A stretch of 64,000 nucleotides of DNA from assembly GCA_032251335.1 (NCBI GenBank), contig JAVVDW010000001.1:62001-126000 (forward strand), in the 5' to 3' direction. Source of the DNA: UM-FILTER-40-17 sp032251335 (GTDB lineage: Bacteria > Bacteroidota > Bacteroidia > Flavobacteriales > Flavobacteriaceae). This document shows positions 16,373 through 26,224 of this stretch, in pieces. Below the pieces are notes generated by a model, which was not told the origin of the DNA, searched no databases, and was given only the letters and a program-made list of their open reading frames with translations. Each line of letters begins with the position of its first letter. Within the stretch, counting starts at the first letter, position 1. The translations under genes and the position numbers were made by a program.

Positions 16373-18829
16373 CTAAAACGCATCTAATAAACATTGAAAA
16401 CTGCCGATGGGCGATCCATCCGGCAGGTCTGAAGCCGTCGGTTTTTTCCATGGTTCACTATCTTTTTGGTATTGAAGAATCAAACGGGCATATTCGGCTG
16501 TAAATGCATTTGAAGGTTTTGCAGTTTCTTCATTTTTGTCTTTTTTAGATTGAGAAGCCAAGTTTTGAAATTGAAATTTTCGCAAAAGTTGGTTCAATTT
16601 GTCGTTCACGATGGCTTTCACTTGCGGATGCACACTGTCTGAAGCACCCAAATGCATCAAATTTTCCAACAAAGAAAAATTGACAGTGTGTTGAATTTCA
16701 TTCAAATAAGTGTCAGTCCATTGTTTGTCGAAGGTATTCGTAATGGTCAAATCGATCAACTCATCCAAGCCTAACTGATTGGCATCCAAAGATTTTTGCT
16801 GAATCAAACGCGAAGCGCGTTGCGGATGCAAAAGCAGACCGAAAACCATATCACTTGCAGATGCAGCCGCACCCAAGGCGTCAAAAGCCACACCGGTTTT
16901 CGATTTGAATGATTCGCGCGAACGGCCGTAACCAAAAGCGCGGGGCGGGAACAAATTCAAAATATTTTTAGGGATTGCCAAAGTTTCCGGCGACACAGAA
17001 ACAATCAGGGCATTCATGGCTTCGCGTTGTCGCCCGGACGCCACGCTTTGCCAAGCTGGCTCACTGCCGTTCTTGATGGCGTAATTGTAATCTAATCCGC
17101 CTACAAGTTTAGAAGTCGCTTCCGCTTGGTATCGGTGAAAAAAATAGAGTGGTACAAACACATCTTCTAAGACAGAAAAAGGTTCGTATGTACGTATATT
17201 GTCCGTGGAAAACTGATCAATTGCCACTTTTCGAACCTGCAAGATGCGTTTCAGTTCTTCAGATGCATCCCCACCGTTGTCCCACAAATGTGCCAACGCA
17301 TGTGCGCTGCCTTCGGGTCTTGCATCTTGGTCGGTGATAAATCGCAAACCGGATTTAAACGAGTCGTCTAGTATTATTTTGAGCGCTTGTTGCTCATCCA
17401 CGTTGGGCGGAAATTCGGAATAAGCATATGCTACAGATACCTTGTCCCATTCGCCGATGCCTGTGTCGTAAGCGTTTTCCAAACGGATTTGACCGTTTTG
17501 AACTTCCACAAACGGATGCGGATAATCCATCACTGAGGCTAAATTGTTTGTGCTGGCTGCAAAATTGTGTGCAAAACCGAGCGTATGTCCTACCTCGTGT
17601 GCAGAAAGCTGGCGAATACGCGCCAAGGCCATTTGCAACATCGGGTCGGTATTGTTGTCTGAGTTAGCAAAAGGTGCGGTCAAAGCCTGTGCAATCAAAA
17701 AATCTTGGCGGATGCGCAAAGAACCCAAACTCACATGTCCTTTAATGATTTCGCCGGTTCGCGGGTCGGAAACGCTGCTGCCGTAAGACCAACCCCGAGT
17801 GGAGCGATGCACCCATTGAATGAGGTTGTAACGGACATCCATCGGGTCGGCATCTTCGGGCAACATTTTCACCTGAAAAGCATTTTTATAACCTGCGGCT
17901 TCAAAAGCTTGGTTCCACCAACGCGCGCCTTCCAACAGAGCAGACCGAACGGGTTCGGGAGTGCCCGGATCAAGGTAATAGACAATTGGCGCTATTGCTT
18001 CACTGACTGCCTCAGTCGGGTCTTTTTTCTCTAAACGATGTCGCATGATAAACCGTTTGGTGATGTCCGAAGACACCGGTGTGCTGTAATCCATATAAGA
18101 AAAGGGATAAGAACCCGAACGCGGATCATAAACACGTGGCTTGTAGTTGTCGTCGGGCAATTCCACAAAAGAATGATGTTGAATCACCGTTACATGACCG
18201 TCATTTGGTGCCACGCTCTTAAGCCACGGACCTGCATCTGAACCCGACAAAGTAATGAGCGCTTCAAATTCTGAGTTTTTGGGGAATGATTTGGTGCGCT
18301 CAAGCGATAGTGCGCTCCGCGATTTATCAAAACTGAAATTGCCCTGTTTGGCTTTTTTTAAGGTGCCCGCCACGTCATAGGCATCGCGCATCAGAAAAGA
18401 CGTGAAATCGATAATGTAAGTATCGCCCTTCTTTTCTTTGATATCAAAACCAAACAAAACCGAACGTGCAAAAGCTTCTTCTACCGATTTTCTTTCGGCT
18501 TGGTTGTCAGTGATGGCACGAAATTTTAAGTTGGGCTGAACGAGCAGTAGTTTGTTGCCTGCTTTTACAAATTTGACTACTTGTTCCTGACCGAGCTTGC
18601 CTCTGTCCAATCCAATGTCGTTTGAACCTAAACCGGTACGCAAAGAATAGACATAGAGAAACTCCATATCCAAACGGTTTACTTCCAAATAGAGTTCGTC
18701 TGCATCTTCGTTGTAATACGAATTAAAAAAACCTTCAAATTTTTGGAGGTTTTTCTTTTGTGTCAAAAATTGCGCTTGGGCAAACGAGACACCCATCACA
18801 ATCAATAAAACAATTGATTTTTTTAACAT
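16373..18829 (-). CDS. Secreted zinc metalloprotease (metzincin, DUF5117/DUF5118 type)
   Basis: An 818-residue exported protein with a signal peptide ending 'SFAQAQ'. The zinc site is 'HEVGHTLGFAHNF', around residue 415, which is the extended HExxHxxGxxH of metzincins. It is flanked by the long N-terminal (DUF5117/5118-like) and C-terminal (DUF4953-like) regions of this Bacteroidota and Proteobacteria family. The substrate is unknown. Length is typical of the family. It stands alone, with 134 bp of repeat-rich DNA downstream and a diverged leader-element relic further upstream. Confidence 0.9.
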   Translation of the reverse strand: MLKKSIVLLIVMGVSFAQAQFLTQKKNLQKFEGFFNSYYNEDADELYLEVNRLDMEFLYVYSLRTGLGSNDIGLDRGKLGQEQVVKFVKAGNKLLLVQPNLKFRAITDNQAERKSVEEAFARSVLFGFDIKEKKGDTYIIDFTSFLMRDAYDVAGTLKKAKQGNFSFDKSRSALSLERTKSFPKNSEFEALITLSGSDAGPWLKSVAPNDGHVTVIQHHSFVELPDDNYKPRVYDPRSGSYPFSYMDYSTPVSSDITKRFIMRHRLEKKDPTEAVSEAIAPIVYYLDPGTPEPVRSALLEGARWWNQAFEAAGYKNAFQVKMLPEDADPMDVRYNLIQWVHRSTRGWSYGSSVSDPRTGEIIKGHVSLGSLRIRQDFLIAQALTAPFANSDNNTDPMLQMALARIRQLSAHEVGHTLGFAHNFAASTNNLASVMDYPHPFVEVQNGQIRLENAYDTGIGEWDKVSVAYAYSEFPPNVDEQQALKIILDDSFKSGLRFITDQDARPEGSAHALAHLWDNGGDASEELKRILQVRKVAIDQFSTDNIRTYEPFSVLEDVFVPLYFFHRYQAEATSKLVGGLDYNYAIKNGSEPAWQSVASGRQREAMNALIVSVSPETLAIPKNILNLFPPRAFGYGRSRESFKSKTGVAFDALGAAASASDMVFGLLLHPQRASRLIQQKSLDANQLGLDELIDLTITNTFDKQWTDTYLNEIQHTVNFSLLENLMHLGASDSVHPQVKAIVNDKLNQLLRKFQFQNLASQSKKDKNEETAKPSNAFTAEYARLILQYQKDSEPWKKPTASDLPDGSPIGSFQCLLDAF

Positions 18830-19077
18830 GGCAAGGTAGGTTTGATTTCTAAAGAATATTAGCCACTAAAGTATAAAAACTTATTGAAATGTAAGTTTAT
18901 TGGTTACAAATGTTGTCGGGTTTTTGGATAGGTTATTCTATTAGAATTAAAGTGTATTATACAATCCGAGCTAATTTTCATTTTATTGAAATTTCAAAAG
19001 ATAAACTTAACCAAGCTTATGGCTTCACCAACTGAGTGTAGGTTTTGCTTTTGCCTTTCAATAATATTGCCTATTTT
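18830..19077. other. Intergenic region upstream of the metzincin gene
   Basis: About 250 bp, AT-rich, holding the unlocated promoter of the metzincin gene (minus strand). I see no gene. It merges at about 19078 into leader-element copy 3. Confidence 0.5.
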
Positions 19078-19177
19078 AGTATGAAATGAGCCATAACAAT
19101 TTAGTTGATACCAACCGAAATGATTATTGGCGAATTCCATCTGAACTTTGAAAAACAATAAAAATAAACACATGAAA
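19078..19177 (+). repeat. Start-codon leader element, copy 3 (orphan relic)
   Basis: Plus strand. ATGAAA at 19081 corresponds to the mini-ORF start but is followed at once by TGA. GGCGAATTCCATCTG (19129-19143) is the anti-start arm. Then AAAAACAATAAAAATAAACACATGAAA ends at 19177 in two parts (AAAAACAATA and AAAATAAACACATGAAA). Spacings (57 nt, then 34 nt) fit the family, and ATGATTAT is shared. The start ATG 19172 leads only to a 19-codon frame running antisense into the 3' end of hutU, so its gene is gone. Here the anti-start CATCTG and the start CACATG no longer match. Confidence 0.65.
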
Positions 19178-19182
19178 CATTT

Positions 19183-20850
19183 CTACAAGCCCAGTCCAAA
19201 CTTTTTTGAGACTTCCATAGCTTTCTCATAACCCGCATCGGCATGCCGGAAAACGCCCATGGCCGGGTCGGTGTGCAAGACGCGTTTGAGGCATCTTTCT
19301 GCGCGGTCGGTGCCGTCTGCCAGTACCACCATGCCGGCGTGCTGAGAATAACCCATGCCTACGCCGCCTCCGTGGTGAAACGACACCCATGTGGCGCCCC
19401 CCGAAGTGTTGCCCATCAGGTTGAGCAGTGGCCAGTCGGACACGGCGTCACTGCCGTCCAGCATACCCTCAGTCTCTCGGTTGGGCGAGGCCACCGAGCC
19501 GCAATCCAGATGGTCGCGGCCAATCACGATCGGCGCTTTGACTTTCCCGCTTCGCACGAGTTCGTTAAAGATCAATCCCGCTTTTTGTCGGTCACCCAAT
19601 CCCAGCCAGCAAATGCGGCAGGGCAAACCTTGAAATGCGATTTTTTCCTTGGCCTCTGTCAACCATTTGATAAGCGGTTTGTTCTCCGAAAATGCCTCCA
19701 TCAAAGCCAGGTCGGTGGTGTAAATATCTTCCGGGTCGCCCGAAAGTGCCGCCCAACGGAAAGGCCCTTTTCCTTCGCAAAACAGTGGCCGGATATATTC
19801 AGGCACAAACCCGGGGATGTCAAACGCATTTTTCTCTCCGCCTTCCACGGCATAAGCCCGGAGGTTGTTGCCATAATCAAAAACGATACTTCCTCTTTTT
19901 TTGTGTTCCAACATCAAGCGCACATGTCGCGCCATGCTGGTGATGGAAGCTTTCCGGTAGGCTTCGGGGTTTTTCCGCAGGGCATCGGCTTCTAACAGCG
20001 AATAGCCATTGGGCACATAGCCGTTGACGGGGTCGTGCGCCGAGGTTTGGTCGGTCAAAACATCTGGGATAATGTTGTCTTGAAGCAATTTTTCGAGAAC
20101 ATCGCCGATGTCGCCTACCAAGCCCACGGAAATATTTTGTCCGCCTTTTTGTGCTTCCAAAATCCATTTTTTAGCTTCCTCATACGAATGTGTCATTTTG
20201 TCGATGTAGTGTGTTTCGATGCGTTTTTGGATGCGTTTGGCATCTACATCTACGCCCAAAAAGGTAGCCCCGGCCAGTGTCGCTGCCAAAGGTTGCGCAC
20301 CGCCCATGCCGCCCATGCCGCCCGAAACAATCAGTTTTTTGCGCAGGTTTCCCGCGAAATGTTTTTGCCCGCAGGCCATAAAGGTTTCATAGGTACCTTG
20401 CAAGATTCCTTGGCTGCCGATGTAAATCCAACTGCCGGCGGTCATTTGTCCGAACATCATCAGGCCTTTTTTGTCCAATTCATCAAAATGTTCCCAGGTC
20501 GCCCATTTCGGCACCAGGTTGCTGTTCGCAATCAAAACCCGGGGGGCTTCGGGATGCGTGGGGATTACGCCAACGGGTTTCCCGGATTGTACCAACAGGC
20601 TTTCATCGTCTTTTAAGCGCAACAAAACCTCGATGATTTTTTCCAAGCTCTCCCGATTTCGCGCTGCTTTTCCGGTGCCGCCATACACCACGAGTTCATC
20701 GGGATTTTCGGCGACTTCTGCATCCAAATTGTTGAGCAACATCCGAAGCGGTGCTTCGGTTTGCCACGATTTTGCATTTAATTCGGGGCCACGTGGAGCG
20801 CGATAATGCGGATGTTTGGCGTAGGTATCAATAAATTTCAAATAGTCCAT
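19183..20850 (-). CDS. hutU: Urocanate hydratase
   Basis: A 555-residue NAD-dependent urocanase, the second step of histidine breakdown (urocanate to imidazolone propionate). NAD-binding 'VSGGMGGMGGAQPLAATLAGA' and 'GLPCRICWLGLGDR' are clear, and the length is typical (about 550). Its start overlaps the end of hutH by 23 nt, so the two are translated from one mRNA. The genes for the next steps (hutI, and hutG or ftcD) are not in the window. The gene is much richer in GC than its surroundings (41 G+C of 60 in bases 19441-19500 by hand count). Its stop lies 5 bp from an orphan leader element. Confidence 0.96.
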   Translation of the reverse strand: MDYLKFIDTYAKHPHYRAPRGPELNAKSWQTEAPLRMLLNNLDAEVAENPDELVVYGGTGKAARNRESLEKIIEVLLRLKDDESLLVQSGKPVGVIPTHPEAPRVLIANSNLVPKWATWEHFDELDKKGLMMFGQMTAGSWIYIGSQGILQGTYETFMACGQKHFAGNLRKKLIVSGGMGGMGGAQPLAATLAGATFLGVDVDAKRIQKRIETHYIDKMTHSYEEAKKWILEAQKGGQNISVGLVGDIGDVLEKLLQDNIIPDVLTDQTSAHDPVNGYVPNGYSLLEADALRKNPEAYRKASITSMARHVRLMLEHKKRGSIVFDYGNNLRAYAVEGGEKNAFDIPGFVPEYIRPLFCEGKGPFRWAALSGDPEDIYTTDLALMEAFSENKPLIKWLTEAKEKIAFQGLPCRICWLGLGDRQKAGLIFNELVRSGKVKAPIVIGRDHLDCGSVASPNRETEGMLDGSDAVSDWPLLNLMGNTSGGATWVSFHHGGGVGMGYSQHAGMVVLADGTDRAERCLKRVLHTDPAMGVFRHADAGYEKAMEVSKKFGLGL

Positions 20851-22375
20851 GCGTTTTTGTGTTTTTTTGGTTTGAAAATGAAGCCAGTTTTAACAATTTT
20901 CCACTTTCTACCAATGCGGTAGCTTTTTCGATATCGGCAGAAAAGATACGGTCTTCAGTCGCAAATGGGATGTGTTTGCGGATTTCGCGGTGAACGTTTT
21001 CGAGCGTTTCAGAGGATTTTAAAGGTCGCCTCAAATCGATGGCTTGTGCTGCGCAAAGCAATTCGATTGCCAAAATTTTGGTGGTGTTTTCGGCAACTTG
21101 CAATGCCTTTCTTGCGCCGAAAGCACCCATGCTCACATGGTCTTCTTGTCCCAGTGAAGTCGGTATGCTGTCTGCCGATGCGGGAAAGCAGAGGGTTTTG
21201 TTTTCACTTGCCAAAGCGGCGGTGGTGTATTGTAACATCATAAAACCGGAGTTGATACCGGTTTCGGCCATCAGAAGTTTCGGGATGCCCCGGTCGCCCA
21301 AGAGCGATAGATAGATGCGCCGGTCGGAAATATTGCCCAATTCGGATGTTGCGAGGCAAGCATAATCGATGGGCAACGCCAAAGGTTGGCCGTGGAAATT
21401 ACCTCCGCTGATGGTGTGGTTTTCATCGAAAATGACCGGATTGTCAGTCACAGAATTGAGTTCGATTTCGACCGTGTTTTTCAGATGCAGCCACGCATCG
21501 CGCGACGCACCGTGTACTTGTGGCATGCATCGAAGCGAGTAGGGGTCTTGCACGCGTTCACAGTGTTCGTGTGCTTGCAAAATAGATGAATTTTCTAAGA
21601 ACTGATGAAGGTTGTTAGCTACATGAACCGCCCCCAAATGCGGGCGGAGTTGGTGCAATTCCGGCGAAAAAGGCATGATGGATGCCTGCAAGCTGTCAGC
21701 AGTCATGGCGCCTATCAAATCGGCATGTGCGAGGCAATTGTGCATTTTTTCAAGGAGTTTCACGGCATGTGCCAGGATAAATTGGGTGCCGTTGATGAGT
21801 GCCAAGCCTTCTTTCGGTCCCAGTTCAATAGGTTTTAAACCTGCTTTCTGAAGTGCTTCTGCGGTTTCTATTTCTCTGCTTTGATAGCAAACTTTTCCTA
21901 AGCCGATAAGAGGCAGAAACAAGTGAGCCAACGGAGCCAAATCGCCGGAAGCGCCCACCGAACCTTTTTCGGGTACGATTGGGATGCAATCGTTTTCAAG
22001 ATGCCATAGAATGCGTTCGAGCAAGGCGAAACTGACGCCTGAATAGCCGAAAGAAAGTGCGTGAAGTTTGAGGACCATCATCAGTCTGACGAGTTCGGAA
22101 TCGATGGGTTTCCCAACACCCACGCTGTGGCTTTTTAGTATGTTGGTTTGCAGTTTTCGGGTTTCGGCAGGTGAAATTTTTGTAGTACAAAGCGGTCCGA
22201 AACCTGTATTGATGCCGTATGTGGCTTTAGATTTTTTGGCGATATAGCCGGTAGCTTGTTCGCTTTTTTCAATTCTAGAGCGCGTAGCCTCATCCCAACT
22301 TCCCTTGATGTTTTGATGAGATAATGCTAATGCTTTAGCAACGGTGAGACAATCTTTTCCGAAAAAAAATAACAT
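20828..22375 (-). CDS. hutH: Histidine ammonia-lyase
   Basis: A 515-residue enzyme that deaminates L-histidine to trans-urocanate. The MIO prosthetic group forms from A142-S143-G144 in 'GSVGASGDLAPLAH', and the catalytic Tyr lies in 'YGINTGFG' (Y53). The C-terminus is slightly different from the usual but complete. It is first in the hutH-hutU pair and divergent from the sugar dehydrogenase. A TACTTTTG box on the minus strand (22405-22412) fits the Bacteroidota -7 element. GC is high (36 of 60 in 21481-21540 by hand count). Confidence 0.96.
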   Translation of the reverse strand: MLFFFGKDCLTVAKALALSHQNIKGSWDEATRSRIEKSEQATGYIAKKSKATYGINTGFGPLCTTKISPAETRKLQTNILKSHSVGVGKPIDSELVRLMMVLKLHALSFGYSGVSFALLERILWHLENDCIPIVPEKGSVGASGDLAPLAHLFLPLIGLGKVCYQSREIETAEALQKAGLKPIELGPKEGLALINGTQFILAHAVKLLEKMHNCLAHADLIGAMTADSLQASIMPFSPELHQLRPHLGAVHVANNLHQFLENSSILQAHEHCERVQDPYSLRCMPQVHGASRDAWLHLKNTVEIELNSVTDNPVIFDENHTISGGNFHGQPLALPIDYACLATSELGNISDRRIYLSLLGDRGIPKLLMAETGINSGFMMLQYTTAALASENKTLCFPASADSIPTSLGQEDHVSMGAFGARKALQVAENTTKILAIELLCAAQAIDLRRPLKSSETLENVHREIRKHIPFATEDRIFSADIEKATALVESGKLLKLASFSNQKNTKTHGLFEIY

Positions 22376-22518
22376 TTGGTTTGGCTTTTGTGTTGTTTGT
22401 AAATCAAAAGTACGTTTTTGAATTGGAAATATGGGTGTGAATTTTTTTATAAACTTTTTCAGAATTTTTTAAACACGCTACACATTGCATAACTTTACCT
22501 TAAATAATTCTCTAACAA

Positions 22519-23700
22519 ATGAATAAATTCTTATTATTTTTAGTTGTTTTGGTGATTTCCTGCACAGGAAATGACGATAATTCTACAGTGATAGTAAATC
22601 CGCCCGATGGAAATGATGATAATTTGCCTATTGTACCTCAAATAGACGTTCCGGAAGGTTTTGTGGTGGAAGCGTTTGCATCAAACCTCAATTTACCCAC
22701 CAACATTGCTTTTCCACCGGATGGTAGTAACCGATTGTTTGTTAATGAGTTGCAGAGCGGTCAAATCAAGATTATAGAGAACGGAACGCTCTTGAGCACG
22801 CCTTTTGCAGATTTGGAAACGATGGTGACAGGTGGATTTCCTGTTGATGGTGAAAATGGTTTGATTGGTCTTGCCTTTGATCCCAATTACGAAATTAACA
22901 AATGGGTTTATGTCACCTTAGCTGTTCGTACACCAAATGGCACGGTGGGTAGGGTGTTGCGCATGCGAGATCAAAATAACCGAGCGCAAGATGTAGAAAT
23001 ACTGATAGATAATTTGCCGAGTGCAAATGGCCATCAAATAGAAAGTCTTGTTTTTGGATCTGATGAAAAATTGTACGTATCTGTAGGTGATGCTTTTGAA
23101 TATGCTAAAGCACAGGATTTGAGCGAATTTCACGGAAAAATATTAAGGATGAATCCTGATGGAAGTATTCCTAACGACAATCCCGATCCAAATAGTTTTG
23201 TTTGGGCTTCCGGTTTGCGCAACAGTTTTGGGTTGGCTTTTAATGATGATGGTCAACTGTTTGCAACTGAGAATGGCCCAAACGAAAAAGATGAATTAAA
23301 CTTGATTGAAAGAGGGGGGAATTACGGATGGCCATTCGCGTTAGGAAATGTCTCCAATCCCGAGTTTCAAAATCCGGTTCACGTTTGGGAAAATATAGTA
23401 GCACCCACAGCTTTACATTTTTATACAGGTAATCAATTTCCGCAAAAATATCGAAACCAAATGTTTGTTGTACTCTTTGGTCGCACAGCTTCACAGGGGC
23501 CGGATCCCATCTCTAAACGCATCCAGCTACTTACGACACTTGGAACCGGCGAGCAATTGACTGTTTCTTTTGAGGATTTTGCTGTTTACAGATTTCCGGG
23601 AGGCGGTAATCCGATTGGTATCACGCAAGGACCGGAAGGAAGCCTTTATATATCTGATATTTTTCAAGGAAAAATTTTTAGAATTCGCTTTCAATCTTAG
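22519..23700 (+). CDS. PQQ-dependent sugar dehydrogenase lipoprotein (glucose/sorbosone type)
   Basis: A 393-residue lipoprotein (lipobox 'VISC', Cys15) with an Asp/Asn/Pro-rich linker, then a six-bladed beta-propeller of the soluble aldose sugar dehydrogenase family. Typical pieces are 'PEGFVVEAFASNLNLPTNIAF', 'ANGHQIESLVFGSDEKLYVS', 'HGKILRMNPDGSIP' and 'ENGPNEKDELNLIERGGNYGWP'. It would oxidise an aldose at the cell surface with PQQ as cofactor. No pqq genes are in view, so the cofactor would have to come from elsewhere. Confidence 0.87.
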   Translation: MNKFLLFLVVLVISCTGNDDNSTVIVNPPDGNDDNLPIVPQIDVPEGFVVEAFASNLNLPTNIAFPPDGSNRLFVNELQSGQIKIIENGTLLSTPFADLETMVTGGFPVDGENGLIGLAFDPNYEINKWVYVTLAVRTPNGTVGRVLRMRDQNNRAQDVEILIDNLPSANGHQIESLVFGSDEKLYVSVGDAFEYAKAQDLSEFHGKILRMNPDGSIPNDNPDPNSFVWASGLRNSFGLAFNDDGQLFATENGPNEKDELNLIERGGNYGWPFALGNVSNPEFQNPVHVWENIVAPTALHFYTGNQFPQKYRNQMFVVLFGRTASQGPDPISKRIQLLTTLGTGEQLTVSFEDFAVYRFPGGGNPIGITQGPEGSLYISDIFQGKIFRIRFQS

Positions 23701-23806
23701 TCGCAACTTTTTTTTAAAAAGACTTATCTTTATGCCATATACAACAAGTTACGTTTAAGACTTCCTGTGTTGTGTATTAAAAAATTATTGAAATCAAAAA
23801 TATTGC

Positions 23807-25435
23807 ATGGACATAAAATTCAACAAAAACGAAGATGCCAACAAAATGTTGGTTTCACAATTGCGAAAAAAAATTAAAGAAGTCAGCTTTGGCGGCGGTT
23901 CAAAAAATATTGAAAAATTGCATTCGGAAGGTAAGCTCACTGCCCGTGAACGAATAGACCTGTTGCTCGATCCCGGAAAACCCTTTTTAGAAATTGGTGC
24001 TTTTGTGGGCGATGGTATGTACGCTGATTACGGCGGTTGTCCATCTGGTGGTGTGGTTGTAAAACTTGGGTATGTTTCCGGAAAAATGTGTGTGGTTGTC
24101 GCCAATGATGCTACCGTAAAAGCAGGCGCTTGGTTTCCTATAACGGCTAAAAAAAACCTCAGGGCACAAGAAATTTCTATAGAAAACAAACTGCCTATTA
24201 TTTATTTGGTGGACAGTGCGGGTGTGTTTTTGCCCATGCAAGACGAGATCTTTCCGGACAAGGAACACTTTGGTCGTATTTTCAGAAACAATGCTGTGAT
24301 GAGCAGTTTGGGCATCACGCAAATTGCTGCAGTGATGGGAAGTTGCGTTGCAGGAGGAGCCTATTTGCCAATTATGAGTGATGAAGCCTTGATTGTGGAC
24401 AAAACCGGAAGTATTTTTTTGGCCGGAAGTTATTTGGTAAAAGCGGCTATAGGTGAAACCATCGACAACGAAACCCTTGGAGGCGCCACCACGCATTGCG
24501 AAATCAGTGGGGTGACCGATTATAAAGCCAAAGACGACAAGGATTGCCTATTAAAAATAAGAGCCATCGTCGATAAAATAGGAGATTATGAAAAAGCGGG
24601 TTTTAACAGAGTTAATCCGACAAAACCCACCGAAAATGAAGCGGATATTTATGGTATTCTTCCTGCATCCAGATCCGAACCTTATGATGTCAGAGAAATA
24701 ATCAAACGTTTGGTAGATCAAAGTGTTTTTGAAGAATACAAAGCAGACTATGGCAAAACCATCGTCACAGCGTATGCACGTATAGACGGTTGGGCGGTTG
24801 GCATTGTGGCCAACCAACGTATCGTAGTAAAAAACGGCAAAGGAGAAATGCAATTTGGCGGTGTGATTTATTCGGATTCGGCAGATAAAGCCACGCGGTT
24901 TATCGCCAATTGTAATCAGAAAAAAATTCCACTGGTTTTTCTCCAGGATGTAACCGGTTTTATGGTGGGCAGCAAAAGCGAGCACGGCGGTATCATTAAA
25001 GACGGCGCCAAAATGGTAAACGCGGTGAGCAACTCAGTGGTGCCAAAATTTACCATCATCACAGGGAATTCTTACGGTGCCGGAAATTATGCCATGTGCG
25101 GAAAAGCTTATGATCCGAGAATGATTGTAGCTTGGCCGAGTGCAGAATTGGCAGTGATGGGCGGCAATCAGGCGGCTAAAGTGCTTTTGCAAATCGAAAA
25201 ATCTTCTTTAAAGAAAAAAGGAGAAACGATAACGCCTGAAAAAGAGAAGGCACTTTTTGACACCATAAAACAGCGCTACGACCGCCAAACGTCACCTTAC
25301 TATGCAGCAGCCCGGCTTTGGACAGATGCCATTATCGACCCTTTGGAAACACGTAAATGGATTTCTATGGGTATAGAAGCTGCCAACCACGCACCCATTG
25401 AACGACCCTACAACCCCGGTGTGATGCAGGTTTGA
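23807..25435 (+). CDS. Acyl-CoA carboxylase, carboxyltransferase (beta) subunit
   Basis: A 542-residue carboxyltransferase of the propionyl-/methylcrotonyl-CoA carboxylase group. The N-half has 'LHSEGKLTARERIDLLLDPG', 'VANDATVKAGAWFPIT', 'EIFPDKEHFGRIFRNNA' and 'GSCVAGGAYLPIMSDEA'. The C-half has 'TGFMVGSKSEHGGIIKDGAKM' and 'SYGAGNYAMCGKAYDPRM'. The residue pattern looks closest to methylcrotonyl-CoA carboxylase beta, which acts in leucine breakdown. The biotin carboxylase/BCCP subunit is not next to it, so it must be encoded elsewhere. The alpha/beta hydrolase gene follows 7 nt later. Confidence 0.88.
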   Translation: MDIKFNKNEDANKMLVSQLRKKIKEVSFGGGSKNIEKLHSEGKLTARERIDLLLDPGKPFLEIGAFVGDGMYADYGGCPSGGVVVKLGYVSGKMCVVVANDATVKAGAWFPITAKKNLRAQEISIENKLPIIYLVDSAGVFLPMQDEIFPDKEHFGRIFRNNAVMSSLGITQIAAVMGSCVAGGAYLPIMSDEALIVDKTGSIFLAGSYLVKAAIGETIDNETLGGATTHCEISGVTDYKAKDDKDCLLKIRAIVDKIGDYEKAGFNRVNPTKPTENEADIYGILPASRSEPYDVREIIKRLVDQSVFEEYKADYGKTIVTAYARIDGWAVGIVANQRIVVKNGKGEMQFGGVIYSDSADKATRFIANCNQKKIPLVFLQDVTGFMVGSKSEHGGIIKDGAKMVNAVSNSVVPKFTIITGNSYGAGNYAMCGKAYDPRMIVAWPSAELAVMGGNQAAKVLLQIEKSSLKKKGETITPEKEKALFDTIKQRYDRQTSPYYAAARLWTDAIIDPLETRKWISMGIEAANHAPIERPYNPGVMQV

Positions 25436-25442
25436 AAATATA

Positions 25443-26219
25443 TTGAATAAAAAAAACATATTTCCTTTGGAGACATATTACAAGGTTTTGGGCAAGGGTG
25501 ATACCTTAGTATTGTTGCACGGTTTTTTGGAAGATCACAGCATTTGGGAAAAAGTTGCAGATCACTTATCTGAAACATACCAATTGTTACTTATCGATTT
25601 GCCCGCTCACGGTAAAACACCTATTACCAATGAAATCTGTAGCATGCAATGTATGGCCAAGGCAGTTTCTGATGTTTTAGAAAAGGAAAAAATCGATAAA
25701 GCCACCCTAGTAGGGCATTCTTTGGGCGGTTATGTGGCCTTAAGTTGTTTGCAGTATTTCCCGAAAAAGTTCAATGGAATCTGTTTGGTCAACTCAACAA
25801 CAGATGCCGATAGCCCCGAACGCCTACAAAACCGAGACAGGGCGATACAAGCCGTTAAACAGAACAAAAACTTGTTTATTCGCAGTGCGATTCCCGGTTT
25901 ATTCAATCAAGATTGTTTAGAAAAGCACAGAAATACTTTAGATGCACTGGTGTCGCGGGCGTGTCTCATGTCCTCTGAGTCTATTATTTCCGTGATTAAA
26001 GGCATGAAAATCCGACCCAATAGTGAACAAATCTTAGCCGATTATAAGGGCAGAAAACTATGGGTTATAGGCGAAAAAGACAATTTGTTGCCGCTCAAAA
26101 ACGTAAAGAAAATTGCCAAAAAAACAAACACGCCATTCCTAGTGCTTCCGGACGGTCACATGAGTCCGGTAGAAAATTCCAAAGAACTGGCTTACGCTAT
26201 CTGTGCTTTCTTTCCATAG
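25443..26219 (+). CDS. Alpha/beta-fold hydrolase
   Basis: A 258-residue cytosolic esterase/hydrolase-like protein starting at TTG 25443, 7 nt after the carboxylase stop. 'LVLLHGFLEDHSIWEKV' gives the oxyanion-hole strand, the nucleophile is S93 in 'LVGHSLGGYVAL', the acid probably Asp in 'IGEKDNLLPL', and the base His in 'LPDGHMSPVE'. Close spacing suggests co-expression with the carboxylase, but its substrate cannot be told from sequence. Confidence 0.85.
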   Translation: MNKKNIFPLETYYKVLGKGDTLVLLHGFLEDHSIWEKVADHLSETYQLLLIDLPAHGKTPITNEICSMQCMAKAVSDVLEKEKIDKATLVGHSLGGYVALSCLQYFPKKFNGICLVNSTTDADSPERLQNRDRAIQAVKQNKNLFIRSAIPGLFNQDCLEKHRNTLDALVSRACLMSSESIISVIKGMKIRPNSEQILADYKGRKLWVIGEKDNLLPLKNVKKIAKKTNTPFLVLPDGHMSPVENSKELAYAICAFFP

Positions 26220-26224
26220 AAAAT

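Noticed and set aside
18994..19140. A 48-codon minus-strand frame (starts MEFANNHFGWYQ)
   Set aside because: At first it looked like a gene tail, but it is the antisense of leader-element copy 3, and its ATG is the complement of the anti-start arm.
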